DNA of 64,000 bases, taken from positions 1 through 64,000 of the forward strand of contig UEIF01000023.1 of NCBI GenBank assembly GCA_900468805.1. Reading direction: 5' to 3'. Below the pieces are notes generated by a model. The model worked only from the letters and a program-made list of their open reading frames with translations. It was not told the origin of the DNA and made no database searches. The stretch's first letter is position 1, and each line of letters begins with the position of its first letter. This document shows, in pieces, positions 60,456-64,000 of this stretch. A program made the translations under genes and the position numbers. The DNA is from Hyphomicrobiales bacterium (GTDB lineage: Bacteria > Pseudomonadota > Alphaproteobacteria > Rhizobiales > Rhizobiaceae).

Positions 60456-61844
60456 ATGGAAAAACCGATTGCACTGGAGAGCATCTCCGAAAACACGGTG
60501 TTTCGAAAGGGCGACGTCTTCGTTCTCTTCGGCGAATTGTTCGGTCGCGGTTACGCGACCGGCCTTCTCGATCAAGCGCGGAAAGCCGGGATGCAAATCG
60601 TTGGAATTACGGTCGGGCGGCGCGACGAAAAGAATGCCCTTCGGCCCCTGACCGACGATGAACTCGGCGAAGCGGAAGCAAGGCTCGGCGGAACAATCAT
60701 AAACGTTCCGCTGATGGCTGGCTTCGATCTCGATGCGCCTGCGAATGGTCCCACGCCTACCGACCTCCTGGCTGGGCTCACTTTGGAAAGCTGGGAGAGT
60801 GAAAAGCTCGACTGGGAATACATCGCAAAATGCCAGGACGTAGCTACCACACGGTTCACAAAGTCACTGTCGCAGGTCATGGCCACCCTCGACGGCATGA
60901 TAGCTGACGGGCGCAACGTCTTCTTTGCCCATACGATGGCCGGAGGCATTCCCAAGGCAAAAGTCTTCCTAGTCGTCGCCAATAGAATCTACAAGGGAAC
61001 GGGTCCCCGGCATATGTCGTCGCAAGCCTTGGTCGAAAGCGATATGGGCAAACTGATCCTTCGCAATTTCGACGAGGTGTCGGCAAACACCTTCCGCCAT
61101 CTTATCGATTTCAGCGCGGCGATCCGGGAACGCATTGAATCCTCGGGCGGCCAGGTCAGGTACACGGCATATGGTTATCACGGCACGGGTATCCTCATCG
61201 ACGGAGAATACCGGTGGCAGACATACACAAACTACACTCAGGGCTACGCCAAGATGCGCCTCGAAGGCATTGCGGAGGATGCATGGGCGATGGGCGTGAA
61301 GGCGAGCGTCTACAACTGTCCCGAGATTCGGACCAATTCATCCGACGTGTTCACCGGCATTGAACTGCCTCTGATTCCCATACTGCTTGCACTGAAGAAG
61401 GAACACGGCGGCGAATGGGCAGCTGAACAATGGCAGAAGTGCCAAGAGCTTTTGTCGGATGGTTTCACTTTAGATGATGTAGTTCGCAAGATCAGCGAGT
61501 TGCAGGCGAGCGAAGTCATGACTCCGTTCTATAATTTCTCCGCTTGGCCGATGCCTAATAACCAGGCACAGGCCGATCTGACGATCGGGACGTCGAACGA
61601 GATCACCTCAATGCACCGTGACAGCAAGGTCATGATCAGCGATCTCCTGAGCGCGTTGGTCGTGGAAGCGACCGGACAATTGATTTTCGGTGCATCGTCT
61701 TCACCTTCCGGCTCAGTGCGGTGGCTTAACCACGACATCGTGGCCCGCCGCCTCAACGCTTCTCACGGAGAATACGAGACGGCATCGAAAGTGAAAACAC
61801 GGCAGTTGCACGATGACGCTGCATCAAGGCGGGAAATTGCCTAA
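60456..61844 (+). CDS. FabMG-type enoyl-ACP reductase family protein
   Basis: A 462-residue cytoplasmic protein. It opens ENTVFRKGDVFVLFGELFGRGYATGLLDQA and contains NVFFAHTMAGGIPKAKVFL near residue 152, GGQVRYTAYGYHGTGILIDGEYRWQ near 232 and VYNCPEIRTNSSDVF near 286, which I recognise as the family named enoyl-ACP reductase FabMG. Biochemical evidence for that activity is thin to my knowledge. ATG 60456 is preceded by GGAG at a rather long spacing. The gene stands alone; no fatty acid genes are near. Confidence 0.75.
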   Translation: MEKPIALESISENTVFRKGDVFVLFGELFGRGYATGLLDQARKAGMQIVGITVGRRDEKNALRPLTDDELGEAEARLGGTIINVPLMAGFDLDAPANGPTPTDLLAGLTLESWESEKLDWEYIAKCQDVATTRFTKSLSQVMATLDGMIADGRNVFFAHTMAGGIPKAKVFLVVANRIYKGTGPRHMSSQALVESDMGKLILRNFDEVSANTFRHLIDFSAAIRERIESSGGQVRYTAYGYHGTGILIDGEYRWQTYTNYTQGYAKMRLEGIAEDAWAMGVKASVYNCPEIRTNSSDVFTGIELPLIPILLALKKEHGGEWAAEQWQKCQELLSDGFTLDDVVRKISELQASEVMTPFYNFSAWPMPNNQAQADLTIGTSNEITSMHRDSKVMISDLLSALVVEATGQLIFGASSSPSGSVRWLNHDIVARRLNASHGEYETASKVKTRQLHDDAASRREIA

Positions 61845-62047
61845 CTGTTAGATGACCATTTGAAGTCGGGTGGCTGCCCGAGCCAAATTGCCGGCACGGT
61901 CATTCACAATGGCTTCCTTTCGCTTTATCCATAGGCCCTTTGAGCCTTGCAGTTGAGGAATCTGTCGACTCGGGGGGCAAGGTCAGGAGTAATTTTTTCC
62001 GAGATTGCGGCATGAACCCGGAGCGACGACTTAGAGGCTGACGGAGA
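61845..62047. other. Short gap
   Basis: No gene or clear terminator seen between the FabMG-type gene and the DUF3302 remnant. Confidence 0.4.
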
Positions 62048-62260
62048 TTGCCTGTCAGTGGAATAGATATTTTCGCGTGGCTCGTCTTGATCGTTCTTGT
62101 TGTCAGCACGGTCTTCGTCCTCGCCTTCATGGCAATGCTTCCCGGCATGATTGCCAGGCGGCGAAACTTTCATGGAAGGAGGCAGTCGCCATCGGCGGCT
62201 GGGCCACTCTATTCTTCGGCTTCGCCAAGCTTCGTCGGAAAATACCATATCTCACAGAAG
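62048..62260 (+). pseudogene. DUF3302 membrane protein, frameshifted
   Basis: One frame reads GIDIFAWLVLIVLVVSTVFV, then LAFMAMLPGMIARRRN; the matching continuation, WKEAVAIGGWATLFFGFA, is in another frame from about 62172. Joined, they follow the DUF3302 small membrane protein (two transmembrane helices). After FFGFA the expected second-helix ending is lost. So the gene carries a frameshift and a damaged C-terminus, unless the shift is a sequencing error. Confidence 0.65.
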
Positions 62261-62429
62261 GTTACCGCCGACTCGGTGAGCGTCAAGCGCCAAAATTCGC
62301 ACCGAAAAATCTCAAACTAAGTGCCACGACCTGCCGGAACGGGCGCATTCTTACGGTTAAGTGACAAACGACAATCGCGTTCATTTCGCTGAGTTTTGGC
62401 GACTACGCCCCTTCGTGCAGCGTGATGAG

Positions 62430-64000
62430 TCAATCACTTTCTAAGGACGATACCGTTTGCGGAGTTGTTAATATCTCCCGGACCTTCTGAGCGAGGTTAT
62501 CAATCGCAAACGGTTTTGTAATCATCTCCATTCCCGGCGCCAGAAAATCGGCGCGCGATGCGGCTGTCGCGGCATAACCGGTGATGAAAAGCACTTTCAG
62601 AGCGGGCCGGGCGGTCATGGCGATTTCCGCAAGCTGCCGGCCATTGAGACCCGGCAGTCCGACGTCCGAGATCAGCAGATCGAGACGCCCCGTCCCCTCG
62701 ATGATGGGTATCGCCTCCGTGCCGTCGATTGCTTCGACCACGCGATAGCCGAGTTCCTTCAAGACATCGACGACCAGCATGCGCACGGATTCGTCGTCTT
62801 CCACGACCAGAACCATCTCGCCTTCGCCGCGCGGCGGAATGATGTCGAGATCGGTGGCGGTCTTCTGCGCCGATCCCTCTTCAAGGCTGCCAGGCAGATA
62901 GAGCTTGATCGTGGTGCCGAGACCGACCTGGCTGTAGATCCGCACATGGCCGCCGGATTGTTGGGCAAAACCGTAGATCATCGACAGGCCGAGACCGGTT
63001 CCCTGCCCGATGGGCTTTGTCGTAAAGAACGGATCGAAAGCCTTTTCGATGGTCGCCTGAGACATGCCGATGCCCGTATCGCTGACCGCCAGCACGACAT
63101 AGCTTCCAGGCTGAAGCGTTTCGCCGCGCGCAAGATCCGCCTCCGTGAAGACGACATTGGTGGTCTCTATCGTCAGCTTGCCGCCGTCGGGCATGGCGTC
63201 GCGCGCATTGATGACGAGGTTGAGAATGGCACTTTCGAGCTGGTTGGCATCGGTGATCGCCTTCCAAGTGTCGGGCACCAGATTGATCAGCAACTCCACT
63301 TGCTCACCGAGCGTGCGCCGGAACAGGTCTTCCATCGACCCGATAAGCTGCCGCACATCGACCGCCTGCCGATCGAGCGACTGCCGGCGGGAAAATGCCA
63401 GGAGGCGGTGCGTCAGGGCTGCGGCGCGGGCGGCCGATGAACTCGCCGCATCGATGAACTTGTCGAGATCGTCCAGCCGATTGGAGGAAATCCTGCGCTT
63501 GATGACGGAAAGCGCGCCGATCACGCCGGTCAGCATGTTGTTGAAATCGTGGGCGATGCCTCCGGTCAACTGGCCGACCGCTTCCATCTTCTGGGCTTGG
63601 CGCAATTGGGCTTCGGTATCTTCGAGCACCGCCTGCTGCTGCTTTTCGATCGTGACGTCGCGGCCATAGGCATAAACCCGGTCTTCCTCACGGGACGTCA
63701 TCCACGAGACGACGCGGGGCGTACCGTCCTGGCGCGTCATGCGAATTTCGAGGTCCGTATGAGTGTTCTCGACGGCACGTTTGAGATCCGGCTTGACCTG
63801 TTCCCGGTCCTCGGCCCAAACGAAATCGGTGACGCGACGGCCTATGACCTCGTCCGGACGGTGGCCCAGGATATCGATCCATGCCGGGCTGACATCTCGG
63901 AACACGCCATCGACGCCGATGACCACGAGAAGGTCGCGCGAATTCTTCCAGACGCGATTGCGTTCCCGCACGCTTTCGCGGGCGATTTCCGACAGGGCCT
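62430..64000 (-). CDS. PAS hybrid sensor histidine kinase (5' part outside window)
   Basis: About 523 visible C-terminal residues. A PAS domain (LVVIGVDGVFRDVSPAWIDILG) is followed by HisKA with GGIAHDFNNMLTGVIGALSV (phospho-His), HATPase with NLVINARDAMPDGGKL, GTGLGLSMIYGF, and a C-terminal receiver with phospho-Asp in LLISDVGLPGLNG. The frame stays open to the window edge, so the sensor part is missing. It is closely related in its kinase core to the 1331-residue kinase at 52062, having one receiver rather than two. Confidence 0.92.
   Translation of the reverse strand, partial: ALSEIARESVRERNRVWKNSRDLLVVIGVDGVFRDVSPAWIDILGHRPDEVIGRRVTDFVWAEDREQVKPDLKRAVENTHTDLEIRMTRQDGTPRVVSWMTSREEDRVYAYGRDVTIEKQQQAVLEDTEAQLRQAQKMEAVGQLTGGIAHDFNNMLTGVIGALSVIKRRISSNRLDDLDKFIDAASSSAARAAALTHRLLAFSRRQSLDRQAVDVRQLIGSMEDLFRRTLGEQVELLINLVPDTWKAITDANQLESAILNLVINARDAMPDGGKLTIETTNVVFTEADLARGETLQPGSYVVLAVSDTGIGMSQATIEKAFDPFFTTKPIGQGTGLGLSMIYGFAQQSGGHVRIYSQVGLGTTIKLYLPGSLEEGSAQKTATDLDIIPPRGEGEMVLVVEDDESVRMLVVDVLKELGYRVVEAIDGTEAIPIIEGTGRLDLLISDVGLPGLNGRQLAEIAMTARPALKVLFITGYAATAASRADFLAPGMEMITKPFAIDNLAQKVREILTTPQTVSSLESD

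Noticed and set aside
1..64000. CRISPR arrays, tRNA or rRNA genes, intact insertion sequences or transposases
   Set aside because: I looked for repeat-spacer arrays, clover-leaf type sequences and transposase motifs and saw none that I could support.

Overview
The window is GC-rich chromosomal-type or megaplasmid DNA from an alphaproteobacterium of the Rhizobiales (Sinorhizobium/Ensifer, Rhizobium or Agrobacterium type). The evidence is gene content and protein style: a clade I nosRZDFYLX cluster with nirK-nirV-nnrR, rhizobial sugar ABC transporters, a 3-epimerase almost identical in style to the Agrobacterium D-psicose (allulose) 3-epimerase, a DUF982 protein, HisKA_2 (HWE-like) kinases and a LOV kinase. 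All calls are from reading the sequence; no database search was run.

Layout. 1-7415: a sugar uptake and catabolism operon on the minus strand (binding protein, ATPase, permease, aldose 1-epimerase, GMC oxidoreductase, galactonate dehydratase-like protein cut by the window edge) with a divergent FadR/GntR regulator. 7575-33671: a denitrification island with nnrS, nirK, nirV, nnrR, a ferritin-like protein, nosRZDFYLX, a complete ftrABCD iron uptake operon, nnrU, an oxygen-independent ubiquinone set (ubiX, ubiD, ubiT, ubiU, ubiV), two small unknown genes, a tatA, two members of an unrecognised paralogous family, a small basic protein and a LysE-type exporter. 34000-36600: secreted proteins and gene remnants. 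36801-45231: a second sugar locus on the minus strand with a D-allulose 3-epimerase, a kinase, a second ketose 3-epimerase, a two-permease ABC transporter and a divergent LacI regulator. 45430-64000: accessory DNA with unknown proteins, remnants (PIN, GNAT, Ku, DUF3302), a cluster of signalling proteins (HisKA_2 kinase, LOV kinase plus receiver, a 1331-residue PAS hybrid kinase, a diguanylate cyclase, a second hybrid kinase), a lactamase-fold hydrolase and a FabMG-type protein.

The main observation is that the island is stitched together by a single type of regulatory site. Eleven TTG-N8-CAA dyads of the FNR/NnrR type, plus one with a single mismatch, lie upstream of nnrS, nirK, nosR (shared with the ferritin-like gene), both genes flanking 22421, ftrA, nnrU, ubiD/ubiT, tatA, the second paralogue and the LysE gene. 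Most have their centres 60-73 nt before the start codon. NnrR encoded at 11176 is the obvious local regulator. This suggests that anaerobic ubiquinone synthesis, iron uptake, Tat export and several undescribed small proteins belong to the same nitric-oxide/low-oxygen regulon as nitrite and nitrous oxide reduction. No nitric oxide reductase or nitrate reductase gene is in the window.
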